From the NCBI RefSeq assembly GCF_028858725.1, contig NC_084772.1:13523048-13587047 (forward strand): a DNA stretch of 64,000 bases. Reading direction: 5' to 3'. The position numbers were made by a program, and so were the translations under genes. The notes below the pieces were generated by a model. It searched no databases, was not told the origin of the DNA, and saw only the letters and a list, made by a program, of their open reading frames with translations. Shown here one piece after another: positions 13,301 to 25,082 of this stretch (the stretch's first letter is position 1; every line of letters starts with the position of its first letter). The stretch is from Colius striatus. Its lineage: Eukaryota > Chordata > Aves > Coliiformes > Coliidae.

Positions 13301-16300
13301 TCGTTAGTTGAAGAAACTTCTTCTATTTGCAATGGGGTAAAAATGTTATTGTCCATATGCAGTTCACCAGAACACTGGAGTGGAAAGCTCATGTCTACTT
13401 ACTCCTGCTGCTTTAGCTGATCCATCATTGTATTTTGAGACAGCAGCAATTGAAATGGCAAAGTAAATAATGGCAGCAGTGACACACCGCAAGAAATCCT
13501 GTAAAATAAGCAATGTTGCGTTCTCAGATTAGTCATGTAATTCCAACATACACACTCCTCTCAGAAGGATTCCACAAATGAGCACTAGAAACCTTTGTTG
13601 TTGTCAGTGGACTCGCCTGATGCTGCAGCGTGACCACAGCCTGGTAGTTTGTAGCGGATGAGTTGCTCATCTGGGATATATTTTTAAATGAGAGTTGACT
13701 GGAATCTTGGCACAAGCCTCTGCTCTTACAGATGTTGGTATAAATCCTACTTGTACCATGTGTATGTCAGGCAGACCTTTCTTCAGGCTGAGAGGGGCTG
13801 TCCTTCTGGGACATTTAATTTGGAGTGCAGCGAGGCTCTACTGAATCATTTCAAATGCCTTAAAGAGTCTTATCTTTAAGCAGAACTCCTGCAGTACCAA
13901 AGGGTCTGGAGCAGTGTATGAACTCCCGCGGGGATCAGGCGTGTGCTTGCTTCTATATAGAAGTAGGCCTGTCTGTAGGAACACTTCATTTAGAAACAAA
14001 CCGCTTTGTTCAGTGTTTAAAACAATGACTTATACTGAGTGTGTACACTTGTAAGTCCAACAGCTAGCCCGATGTGAATGTATCTGTCATACAGGCAGTG
14101 ATGTGCCAGAGCAACGGCCTCTGAACTGTGTATCCAATAAAGAGCTGTGATTCCCAGAGCATATGTAAACCACGTGAGCTGGAATAATGGTATCTTGAGC
14201 TCTGTTCACAATTAGATCTTCTGCCTTTTCAGAACAGATGGGCAAGATGTCTCAAAACACAAATCCTACATGAAACTTGACTCTTCTGAAGTCAGGACAA
14301 GGTCAGTTATCTACATTCTGTGGCTGGAGTATATTATGGTAATGGACATAATAGACTACAAGTGATTTTTTTATTTAGCTCTGGAATCAGATTAATGTAG
14401 AAAATGGGAGAACTATGGAACTGAGATTACCACCTGAAAACCACACATGCTGTCATAGCCAAGGTCACTGCTCTTGGTTTATCCACCAGTGGCCTTGCTA
14501 TCAGTACTTCTACACATTGAGAGCTCCAATTACAGTCTCACTATGACAAACTATTGCTTGACTGTACCAAAAGAGAATCCAGCTTTATGAGATGAGCATT
14601 TTTTTGGAAGCATTTGTAATGTTATTAGACAAGTGCTCCCTTTACAATGTGTATTTGAAGCAACAGAGACATCCAGTGGCCAGTGCGCAGGGATGATCTG
14701 CAATGATGAGCCCGAGGATGTACATCCAGGGGCCAGTGTACAGGGATCACCTTCAGTGATGAGCCTGAGGACTCCCCAGTTTTCCAGTGTTTCCTCTGTG
14801 TGAGTGAGCATCTGCTGGCAAGAGCTGCAGGGCTTCTCCCTGTAACAGCAGTAGCTGCCAGTATGTGAGTATGACTCTGCATCTCAGCAGCTCTTACCTG
14901 AAAACTTTAAAACATTTTTAGTCAAGTGTATCCACTTCTACACAGCATGTCTGTTTCCCCATTCTTAAGGGTGGCAACATTAAGGAGCTCCCAGCAGTAG
15001 TTGGGGGCTTAGTTAGGCTGGTGTTGCCTGCATCTGAAGATCCAGCCCTAAGCCCTTTGTCTGGAATAGGGCATAAATTCTGTGCTTTAATAAAACCATG
15101 CTTTCAGTCAGCACCAAAAAAGCTGGAGTATGTAGTACAGCACAAAGAGTGTTTTGGGACCTTTAGAATGAGAAACAATATGGACAAGTTTCTAATAGGG
15201 GTCTGAAGTTGTTACCAGTCTACCTAAGCTCCCATATAGTCCCTTTTACTCATGCTGTACAACTAAATCTGTGGTTTTGTATTGCATGTTTCACTTACCG
15301 TCAAAGGCCAGTAGAGTCCTTTAAACTTCTCATTAAGTTTGAAGGCATAGGCAAAAAAAAGAAAGAGTGCCAGCAAAAACTCTAGGAGTGGTGCCATCAT
15401 GAAAGCAACAGCTGGAGATGCAATATAGCAGATAAAGATGATAAATGACAGCACCTAGAGGAGAGGGAAGACTCCAGTTACTCGCATGGAAAAGCAGAGC
15501 CCCAGGCAGCTGAGCAGCTTTGAAGCATTATCCTCCCTGTGTGTTTCTGTCAGTGCTGCTGGTGATGATGTAGGTTGATTCCTACCTTTTTTTTATTCTT
15601 TCTTGGGCCAGATGAACTTTCTTGTTTGGCATGGAATAAATCTACAGCAATGGTGTTAATTTCAATGCCTGTGAAATCAGCTTTCTGGAGAGCTCAGTGG
15701 ATTTGCACCTATCCCAGTCAGTCATTTGCTCTGGATTGTAAACAGTTCTGACAACATAATTCTGGGAACAGAGTGGGGCGTTGTCAAGCAAACAGAGCTT
15801 TAAGCTTTCAGCAGTTCTCATTCGAAACCCAAATCGCTCCTCAGATAGCCCAAAGTAACTCAGCATCTATAATCTCCTTAGGGCTGAAAGAAAAAAGTCT
15901 GCTGTTGATGGATAGAAAAGGGCTGAGAATTACTCTGTGATTTCTGAAAGTCTCCGGTCTAGCTTTTCAGTGTAGACAGCTGCTTTAGAGAGTAACAGGA
16001 TCGATAACTCCCATACATTTGGTTTATCTCCATGACAGTTCCTAACTCTACTAAATAACCAAAAATGGCATTTGTTTTCCCATTCGATTAAAACACCTTT
16101 AGCACATAGTTTATGGCTCAAATCAGAAAAGGTTTTCAATGGAAAAATGGCTGAAAGTTTTCCTTTTCACTTAAAGCAGACAGTAGTGAGGTGCTGTGTG
16201 AGACTTTTGCCTTTTCAGCTGCTGTATCTGTGAAAGTGAGAGGTGAGGAAACCATGGAGAAACCTCATAACATTTTCAAATGATGTATTGGGAGTTGATC

Positions 16301-19300
16301 AACTTGGTCACCTCCAAGAAAAGGCTCCTGCCTTTTCCAATTGTTTTCTTTTGTTCTCCTGTTTTCTTCAAACTGTAAAAAGAGTAGGTGGCATACAGAA
16401 TAAAACACTTTGTGCAAGTGTGAGCTCTGTGTGCTAGTTTAAACCCGAGCTGCTGTATTCAGCCCTTCCTCTTGAAGACAAATCTATGCCTTAGCAATGC
16501 TCAGAGATGCTTTTGATCAGCATAGCAGTAAGTACTATTTGAGTATTAGATTACACAGGTTTGTTTTTAACTTCTGAATTCTAAATTGGGACACTGACAT
16601 TCTCACTTGTGATAGAGGAAAGAGATGTATTGTTTTGCCCCAGATGGCACATCTGAAGACAGATGTGGCTTCTTGAGAAACATAAATGTTTGGACTGTGA
16701 TGATCAATGCATTTACCTCATATTTCAGATCTATGGATTTTTTTGCTTGCTGCTAACACATGTTCCTGGGAACCACCTGTACCTCAAAAGAAATCATTAT
16801 TATACTTGAAGACAAAGGTTCCTATAATTAATAGCGACTGTGAAGGGTCAGTCAACCTTTGAATACATGTATCCAAAGAGCCTGTTGAGGGGGCAGCTGA
16901 ACATCTCAGTCCTGTTGAGATAATTTCTTAGTTTACCTAATTACCAAGCCTAATTACCAATCTAAGCCTATTTTTCGGGAAAGCAGTCAGTTCTTGACCA
17001 GGATGGTAACAGCTGTAGTATGTTGTTTTGATCCATTAGGACTGGGTGGTGAAGTTTGAGAGGATGTGACATTTTTAGTAGGATACTATATTTATCTTAA
17101 AATGCCTATGCATTGTTCTTGTTTCATTGGGTGTAAGAAACTGCTCTGGTATAATACAAAGAATTCACTTCTGCTTTGAGGCTTGTTACTTGTTAACATT
17201 TACCCTATTTGTTGTTTTTTATCCCATTATTAGTTGCTTATTGCTCACAGCCTCTTGGCAGGTTTTTCTAGAGCTTTAATACAGCTGAGGGAACTCATTC
17301 ACTGTATCTTATCCTTAACATGGTACTTCTGTGAATGAGCAGTTTTAAGTACTGTTTGAAAGGAAGTGCATGTAATAGAACTTGAAAACAACTAAAAGGA
17401 AAGAGGATTTCTTCCTCCTTCCTATCACACTGGAATAAAACTTCCCTTCCCATCCCCATGGAATAAAACTAGAAAGAACTGGACTTAAACTTTGCAGATC
17501 TGCTTCACTTTTGTTTGCAGCTCATAACTTAAACATGGTTTCATGTTTTCTTGGGTTGAAAATAAATCACTATATAGCTAGGACATGTCTTCCTTTCTTG
17601 TTCTGGTGTTTTTAAAAAAAAAACATTTTTCTTTTTCTGGCTAAAGGATGGTAAGTGATTGCAGAGCCAGAGCAATATGCAGGGATGAACAGCAGCTGAG
17701 AGGAGACTTGTTCAGGACAGGTCCGACCAACCACCTCCCTTTCAACAGCGGAACTAGATGCCTGAACTAAACTTAGTAATTCTCTTATGAAAGGATTAAA
17801 TGCAGTATTAAATAATACATCATATTAGAGCAGTGAAAAGAGGTAGAGAGGAAAATTTCTGCTGTGTAAATTGATGACACACAGCTGAGATCAGTTTGAT
17901 CTCAATTCTGTTTGATACAGAAACTCCTGTGCTCTGTCTGCCTTTATACAGAGAAAAACTTTTTCTGTCAGAACCATTAACTGTTAGATGAAATGAAGAG
18001 CCTTTGTGTTCTCTTAACATCACCCATATGGTAATTTGTGTAACTGTAAGGTTCCTGCTGCCTTCCCTGCACCCTGACGGCCCTGGACAGGTCTGCGTGG
18101 TGCCCAAAGGCCTGCTGCAACATGGCTCAGGATGCAAACAGAAACTTGTTTTCTGGAGAGTACATTGAGGAGCTCCTGCTCCAGTGTGCTGGTGTGACAG
18201 AGGGATTGCTGCCTAGGTGCAAGGTAAGTTGCTCAAGTGACAAAAGTATCAGTCTGAGCAGTTCAGCTTTCTAACTTGGTCTGATCCAGAGGAGCTGGCA
18301 TCTGGGAAAACAGATTTTAAAACCTAGTTAAAAAGACAGTCATTTGTTCAAACAAACCCTTTGATTATCGGTAGGATCACAGCAGCCTCCTGCTGCTTGT
18401 TTCTCAGCCCTGATGAACAGTAAGTGTACCCTCACCATCACCACCACCTCTTGATCTGCAAGAAGTCCTTTGATTTCAATAGGTTGTTGATAAATAAAAA
18501 AAGAGGGGGGGGGCGGGGGGGGAATCTGACATGAAGTGTGATATTTGCTCTCCAGTCAAGCATCATTCCCTGTTTTGGAGGCATTCAGAAACTGCAAAGG
18601 CCCAAGGGACATGTTATGTGAAACACACACCTATAAAACAGTGGACCAGATTCTCACAATGAAAGTTTGAAAGACAACACTATCAGATGCTAAAGCCTTC
18701 ACTGAGGCAAGGCTGGAGGTGCTGGAAGGGGAGGCAGGCAGACATTCGAAAGAACAAGAGAAACTTAAGGAAGGAGGTGCCTGGAGGCTCCGTCAGGTGA
18801 CAGTTGTGGTGCTACAGCTTGTTCTTTCGTTTTCTATTTGTCTCCATGTGGCTTTGTCACAGTGCTGATGTGGATTTTAGTGCCAGATCTACTCAGTAAC
18901 TGTAATACAAGAGCCCACAAAGCTGTCAGCTTCTGATGATGTTCCTCATTTCTCTTTGTTTAGAGCTTATTTCCCCTTCTGAATGGTGGAGAGCATGGAT
19001 TCCCTGAGTAACACTGGATGTTACTTAATACTGTCTTTTGAGCTATAAAAGTGAATAGGTATCTTCTTATCAGACCATTAAATTGCAGTGCCACTAACTG
19101 CAGCATTTGATGTAATCTAAAAATTTGGTAATTTGAAAATATATACCTCTCCTCCCACAGTGCAAATGCTGATGTGCCAGCCTGTACTCAGAAATAATGA
19201 ACACTTAAAGACTTGAAGTCTGGAAAAGTGAGACAAATGCCTGCAAACCAAAAGTTGCTCTAAAAATGACAAACCTTCAGAATGTAGCCTGATCCCTCTA

Positions 19301-22300
19301 AAGACCATCAAATGATCCACTGCACATCACACTTTTTCTGCACCTTTTTTTCTGAAAGTGATTTCAGAAAAAGGTCAAGCAGTGAGAGCTTGTCGCTTTT
19401 CTAAGAGCTCTGTGTCTATGCTCAAAAGTAAACAGCTAGAGAGGAAGTCTTTGATACTCAATGTAGTTGAGACCTCATTTCTGGCACTTTCAGACTCAGA
19501 AAGCACTACTGCTTCTGGGAGAAAAAAAGAGATAATTAGAGTTTTATCACTTTTGTCCATTTGTATTTACAGAGAGAGTTTATCTTTTCCCTTGGAATCA
19601 CATCCTTGGCATTGACAGCAGCTAGGAGTCTGAGTTGTTCCTGTGCTGCTGTTGAAAGGTTGGTGCAATTGCTGCCAACTTCAGTCTGAAGGAATGTCTG
19701 GATGCACAAAGCTCTAGTGCAGCGAAGAACAGAACAGGATCCTTTCATAGTCTGGTAGTGGTATCATTATAAAAAATCCTGGCAAAAAAGAAGCCTGATT
19801 TTTCACTGAGCACCTTTTTTGTGGGAATGGGAGTGCACACAAAGGAGAAATAACTATTACATATTACTCTTTCCTTTTTAAAGGGAATTCTTTGGTATTA
19901 TGTTTCCAAAAGTAATTTTCTCCCATGCAATTATTACTTCAGATTTTGTTGCTGGGCTTTGTAAACTGGGCAGGCATTATGGAATTATACCTTATCATAC
20001 AACCAGCTTGCAATCTGAGATACAAACATAATTAGTTACAGTAGTTAGAGAGCATTGTGTCCCTTGAGGGAAGACTGCTGAAGTGCTGAGGCCATGGCAG
20101 AGCATGGGGGTGTTTTGTCTGCTCTGTGCAGGGAGAACAGACTTACTGCAGGCTGTCAGGGATGATGCAGATGGAGGGAAGCAGCTGCCATCATTGCACA
20201 CTGCTATACACACCTGCTGCCCTGCCCGTGATGGGCTCCTCATTTCCCCTCCACAGGTTTTCACAACTGGCTAGTGCGGATCTCTTTGGGACAAGAGTGC
20301 ATTTTGTTATTGGTTACTGGCAGAGTTACTTCTCTGTTGTCCTTGTCATGGAGGTGAAGTTTATGGTTCCCTCAGAAGTAGCCACACAGGTCACCTTCTG
20401 GCTACAGACCCAGATAAAGGCACAGGGATCTTCTTTGAAGAAGGCTTTACACAGGGCAGCTGGAAGTTTCAGTTATGAAGGTCAGTTCACAGAAGACTGA
20501 AAAGACAGAAGAAAGACAGGAAAAGAGAAGAAAAAACAGGCACAATGAACTCTACGTCCTTTGTGTCTCCACAAAGGTGGCACAACCTTATACAGGACAA
20601 CCTTATGATATATTTTTATATTAAAATATAAACTAGAGGTAGTGCCACTGTATACTGGCTTCAGGGAACTAAGGAGATGGCCCAGTCACCAGGACAAACA
20701 GAAAAGCTTGACTGAAGTACCCAGGGTGAGCAGCAGAATGCACAAAGGTGGATCTTGCCTGGACAAGCTGTAATGGCAGGTATGAGAGTGGCTGTTTGAT
20801 GGTTCTAACACAGGACAGAGGGAACTGAGAAATGCATCTCTTAAAGAGAGAAAGAGCACAGATGAGATGGTGACCTTCAAGACAGCTACTCGAGTACTTA
20901 AGGAAAATGAGCAGCTTAAGGAGGAAGAGTGTTAAAATATATGAAAGAAATAATGGTATAGGAAGAGAATAGAAAGGAAAAAAGAATGATGATTAGAAAG
21001 ACAGTGAGAATAAACAGAATCAGGAGACACAGCAATGCTTATACATGTCCTTCGTGTTACTCCTCCTTTGTGGCTGTGTAGCTATCCCAAGTGCAATGAA
21101 AAATTAATAGAGCAGGAAGATCAAAAGGAAAAGTGAATGTGTGGGAGAGAACTTCCTTCTCTGAATAAAATTTGAGATTTTAATTAAGCCTCTAGCAGTA
21201 ATCAGCTTCATCACCAACCTAACTTGTTCTAGGGGAAGCCCCAGAAAGCCCAGACCTGACATCCCACAGAGCAGTTTACATGCCGACAGGAAAATTAACA
21301 CTCTAACGATGTAAAGATCTGTGCTCACCTCATGTGAAAATGTCTGTAAATGTTACTTTTAAGAAGTGGCTGCAGCAGTTCCCTTCAGTCTGAACAGTTC
21401 AGAGCCATCCTCAGTGGCAGGGCCGAGCCCTCGTGCTCCTGGTGTGGTTGCTGCACCACCTTGCCCAGGGCATGGGTGCCCTGGGAGGGCACTGGGCTGA
21501 GGGAAGTGGCGCTTGTCTTCCTTACGAAGTCTGAGTTGGTCTGCTATAACTTAGGACAAGCTGAGCCCATCATTGGCCAGCCACTTCTGCTGGGCAAAAC
21601 AAGACTTTTCAAGGAGGTTACTCCACCAAGTGCACAGCCAGCACGGTCACTGGGCTGAGGGAATTTGCTGTAAGCCGGCTCCTGTTCCCTTTTTGCCACA
21701 GACTGAAAAGGAGAAGTATAACCATCCACCCCACTCAAGAGATATTTGCAAGTTGCTGCATGGCTTTGGTGGAAATTTATTTTTTCAATATATGGTAGTT
21801 TGCTTTATGAATATTGAAAATAATGACTCAGCACTTCCTATAGCTGAAGAGGGAACCTCTGATCTACCTGCAGACACGCCAGTATTCACATGACTTGAAA
21901 GACAGAGAAATACAGCATGTGTTCTTCCTGACTTGCCAAGCTGACGAATAATACTGTGGCAGAAGTATTCTGGAACAGTCATGAGAACCTCATTTTGTTT
22001 CTGAACAAAAGACACCATTCAAAATTGTATCCCATGAATATTATTTACATACATTTATGCAGAACCCAACCCCACCCCACATCAGTACTGTGTCAAAGAA
22101 GGAAAATCAAACATTCAAGATGAGAAATACAAAGCTAAAGATGAAACACATTTAAATTATGATAGCTTGAACTTAGACTCATCTGAATTTATTCTGAGGC
22201 CTGTGTTGCCTTCAAGGATTTCTTCTGGCAAAGCTGAGACAACTGGAAAGAAAACTACTGCTACCTCCTCTCTGCCAGGAAACAACATCCTAAGCACGTG

Positions 22301-24057
22301 GGCTGGCCTGAAAGAAGCTCACAGAAGGCTTTGCTGCAGCTTCGGCAGATGGGATTTTAAAGCTGCTTTCAGCCAAACTCTATGGAAGCCCCGAGTGGCC
22401 TTACAAAGGCTAAATCCCAGTTTTTATTACTCCAAGGAGATGTGATCAGTACTTCTCTATGACAACAAAAGGGCGAGTCTGATTCCATGACCAAAGCAAA
22501 TGTGTCAGCATTCAGAGATGCTAAAAAGCCTGGCCCTCTGAAAGTCACAATTCACTGGCTGTAAGCTTTTATAGAAATTCCAGTGTATCTTATAGTGTGT
22601 AACAAAAATGGGCCAAAGGAGTAAAGTTAGTTGGGCTTTGGCATCTTCTAAGTAAGCTACACGTACAGATGCTCTATGAGTGATGGTGAGTACCTGGAAT
22701 TTTTATAGCATTTTTGGTGGAGCTGATACAGCCCAGGGCCTGCTGCTTTGCAGACCAAAGCCTGTGTTCCCTATCCCAGGAATCATCCTCACCTCCTGAA
22801 TGAAGGATTTTTCCTCTCACAACGAGCCTCCCATTTCCTGGATGTTCTCCTCGCTGTCTGCCCCAGGGCAGTGCCCACAGGCTTCTGAACTGAAAGGGCA
22901 AGTCAGGGAGCCTCTTCCTGCCCATTCCTTCCCTTTCAGGTGCTTGCCTTTCCCGGTTTCCCTCTGAGCCAGCACACCGGTAGCCAGAGACACCTCACAC
23001 TTAAACACCACTCCACGTACTTGAGTATGAGTTTGGGCTGTCCCAGTATTTGACTATCTGCCATCAAAACTCCAGCTAAAACTAGAGAGCTCAGTGTTAA
23101 CATTTCTCACTATTTCTACTACAAATGATGTTAAAGGTCTAACTTCAATCAACTCCTGTCCTCTCAAAATTTAACTTTTGATTGTCCCATACTCACTAGC
23201 CCAGGGGCTAAGTTTTCTCTTTCCCAGCCCTGGTGGGTGCTGTTTCATCTGCCATCTCTACAACTAAAACACCAGAAAGTGTTACACCAAAACCCAGATG
23301 CTTATAATTACCACCAGCCCTGATCTCTGAACTTGGACCTAAAGGTGTATTTGTAGGAGTGTGTCTCCTTTCAGAGTAATCTAAGTGCCTCCACAGCTGT
23401 GAGCACATGTCCTTCTGGAAGGTGAGGGGCAAACACAGCCTTTTGAGGTGCTCAGGACAAAAGCTGGGAGATCGTGGTCCCCTATATGCTGCCACACATC
23501 AAAACTTCCTGAGTGAGGTCCATTCTCGGCATACTGGGGACACGCTCGCCTGTGACCCCTGCCTCCCCAGTGGCCCGCGGAGATACCGCAAACCGGGGGG
23601 AGCAGCCTTCATGCTGCAACGAGGATAAAGGGAAATCAAAGTCCTTCTTAACTGAGAAAGGGACGTTGAAGGCGCTGGAAGCTTAAGCTGACACCTCATT
23701 TCATTTCCTACCGTGCCGTGCCTGAGCAAAATCAACTAGAGCTTCCCGCCCCGAAGTTGCCCGGTGTTGGGGCTGTCGGCCGGTGTTCCCCCTCGGCTGT
23801 GCTCGGACAGACGAGCGGCACCGCGAGATCAGATTCCTGGAGCGCGCTTCGCTGCAGGGGGGTCAGCGGCCCGCTGCCGGCGGGAGGTCCGCGCTCGGCC
23901 GCCCCCATCCCTCCCATCCCCGCCGCCCCCCGCCCGCGCTTACCGCCTCGGCGAGCAGCAGCTGCCCTTTGCGGGAGCACAGGAACTCGCGGGGGGGCAG
24001 GAGCGCGCGCAGCCCGGGCTGCCCCGCAGCAGTCCCCGCGGGCTCGGGCTCCTCCAT
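10373..24057 (-). CDS. CMTM3: CMTM3, CKLF-like MARVEL transmembrane domain protein 3 (5 coding exons)
   Basis: Coding exons on the minus strand are 24057-23944, 15454-15299, 13498-13403, 12138-12015 and 10401-10373. They are flanked by AG/GT signals, join in frame and give 172 aa; human CMTM3 is about 182. The start reads MEEPEPAG and is followed by LRALLPPREFLCSRKGQLLL, closely like human exon 1. Exon 2 carries SFIIFICYIAS and APLLEFLLAL, exon 3 DFLRCVTAAIIYFAISI, and exon 4 VFGFIATIVYAIDFY; these are the four membrane helices of the MARVEL fold. The last exon encodes an acidic Asp/Ser tail (EDSDSDSD) matching the CMTM3 C-terminus. The family consists of four-pass membrane proteins linked to vesicle traffic and receptor turnover. 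Intron 1 is about 8.5 kb. The start lies in a CpG island. Its symbol rests on residue-level match to the human protein plus the adjacent CKLF-like gene. Confidence 0.95.
14669..14774. repeat. Two-copy 53-bp tandem duplication in CMTM3 intron 2
   Basis: Two adjacent imperfect copies begin at 14669 and 14722, each starting ACATCCAG and containing GGCCAGTG, CAGGGAT, a CAGTGATGAGCC-like segment and GAGGA. The copies differ at about a fifth of positions by eye. No transposon signature surrounds them, so this looks like an old local duplication. Confidence 0.65.
15455..23943 (-). other. CMTM3 intron 1, no further gene recognised
   Basis: This 8.5-kb intron contains only short open frames on both strands without recognisable domains or splice-supported exons. 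A G-run of about nine Gs, one C and nine Gs lies near 18506-18524. No CR1 or LTR tail was recognised inside it. Its 5' end on the minus strand is part of the CMTM3 CpG island. Confidence 0.5.
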
Positions 24058-24550
24058 GGCGGCGGGCTCGGAGCGCCGGGGCTCGGCTGCGGGGCGAGCG
24101 GCTGCTGCGGCTGGGTTGGGGTTGGGTTTTTTTTTGAAGGAGGGAAGCGGAAATCGTGACACTGCGGAAACGTGGAAAAAAAAAAGTTTCAGCATCCCCA
24201 AAACTGGGGGGTGGCGGCGGGAGGGGCCGCTCTGCCGCTGCCCGGAGCTCGCTGCCGCCCCGGGGCCCGCGGGGGCAGCACTGGCCCCACGGCGGGGCTG
24301 CGCTGCGCTGCTCCCCGCGCCGGCGGTGGGTGCGCGCCCGGGCCGGGCTCGGATCGCATCGCCGCCGGGAAAGCGCTTGAACCCTCCCGCCCCCTGCACG
24401 GCCGCCCCTCCCGCCTCGCGGCCTCCAACCCCTCTTCCATCGCAGGCGAATGCCGGAGGCGCCGAGCGTGCCCGCAGAGGTCCGCACGGGCACTTAGGGC
24501 TCACAATATTTAACGTTACCTACTGTCTGCGTTGCGCTGCACAACCGTCG
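23700..24550 (-). promoter_or_regulatory. CpG-island promoter of CMTM3
   Basis: GC content and CpG density rise sharply over this stretch, which surrounds the CMTM3 start codon at 24057 and its first donor at 23943. There is no clear TATA box. Long open frames on both strands here are a by-product of GC richness. The island also separates CMTM3 from the 3' end of the CKLF-like gene, which ends near 24.8 kb, so it is a stand-alone promoter. Confidence 0.75.
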
Positions 24551-24802
24551 TGGTTGCGTTACACAAGGGAGGCAGGAGCGTGACTTTCAGTGGTATTTGT
24601 AACATAAAAATGAAAATTCGGGATCAAAATGCGTGGGCACCAAAGCATTCACATGGCCTGAGGCAGGCACCAGGCAGGAGGCATGAGGGACACAAGTAAG
24701 GGTGGAAAAAAATCTACTGCCAAAGATGGGTTCTCGTACATTAAATAAAAAAAAATTACCTCAGCTACACTTCATAAAGAAATAATATTGAATAAATTGT
24801 AT

Positions 24803-24814
24803 TTTATTTTTATT
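24803..24814 (-). promoter_or_regulatory. Tandem polyadenylation signals of the CKLF-like gene
   Basis: Two abutting AATAAA hexamers on the minus strand (24814-24809 and 24808-24803) lie about 270 bp past the stop codon of the CKLF-like gene. They fit a short 3' UTR ending just before the CMTM3 promoter region. Confidence 0.6.
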
Positions 24815-25082
24815 ACAGAGGAAAAAGGCAATTATTAAATTGTTACAAGTATAAAATGTCATCAAGTTTAGAAAACCAAGACAATTTTCTGTGAAGCTCC
24901 GACTGGTGACATTGCAACACAGAAACTGCATTTGTAAACGTAAGAAAACTGATGAACAATACTTGCCAAAATGTACATAAATGCACGGGAAATTCAAAGG
25001 CAAGCACACAGAAATACAAATTATTTAAAAGAGAACAGTAAACCAGGCATCAATAAATTGTTATTTTACTAAAATGGTGCTG

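Noticed and set aside
23732-24583. Several open frames of 83-266 codons on both strands around 24 kb
   Set aside because: They overlap the CMTM3 CpG island, where high G+C removes stop codons. Only the short CMTM3 exon 1 segment within them matches a known protein.
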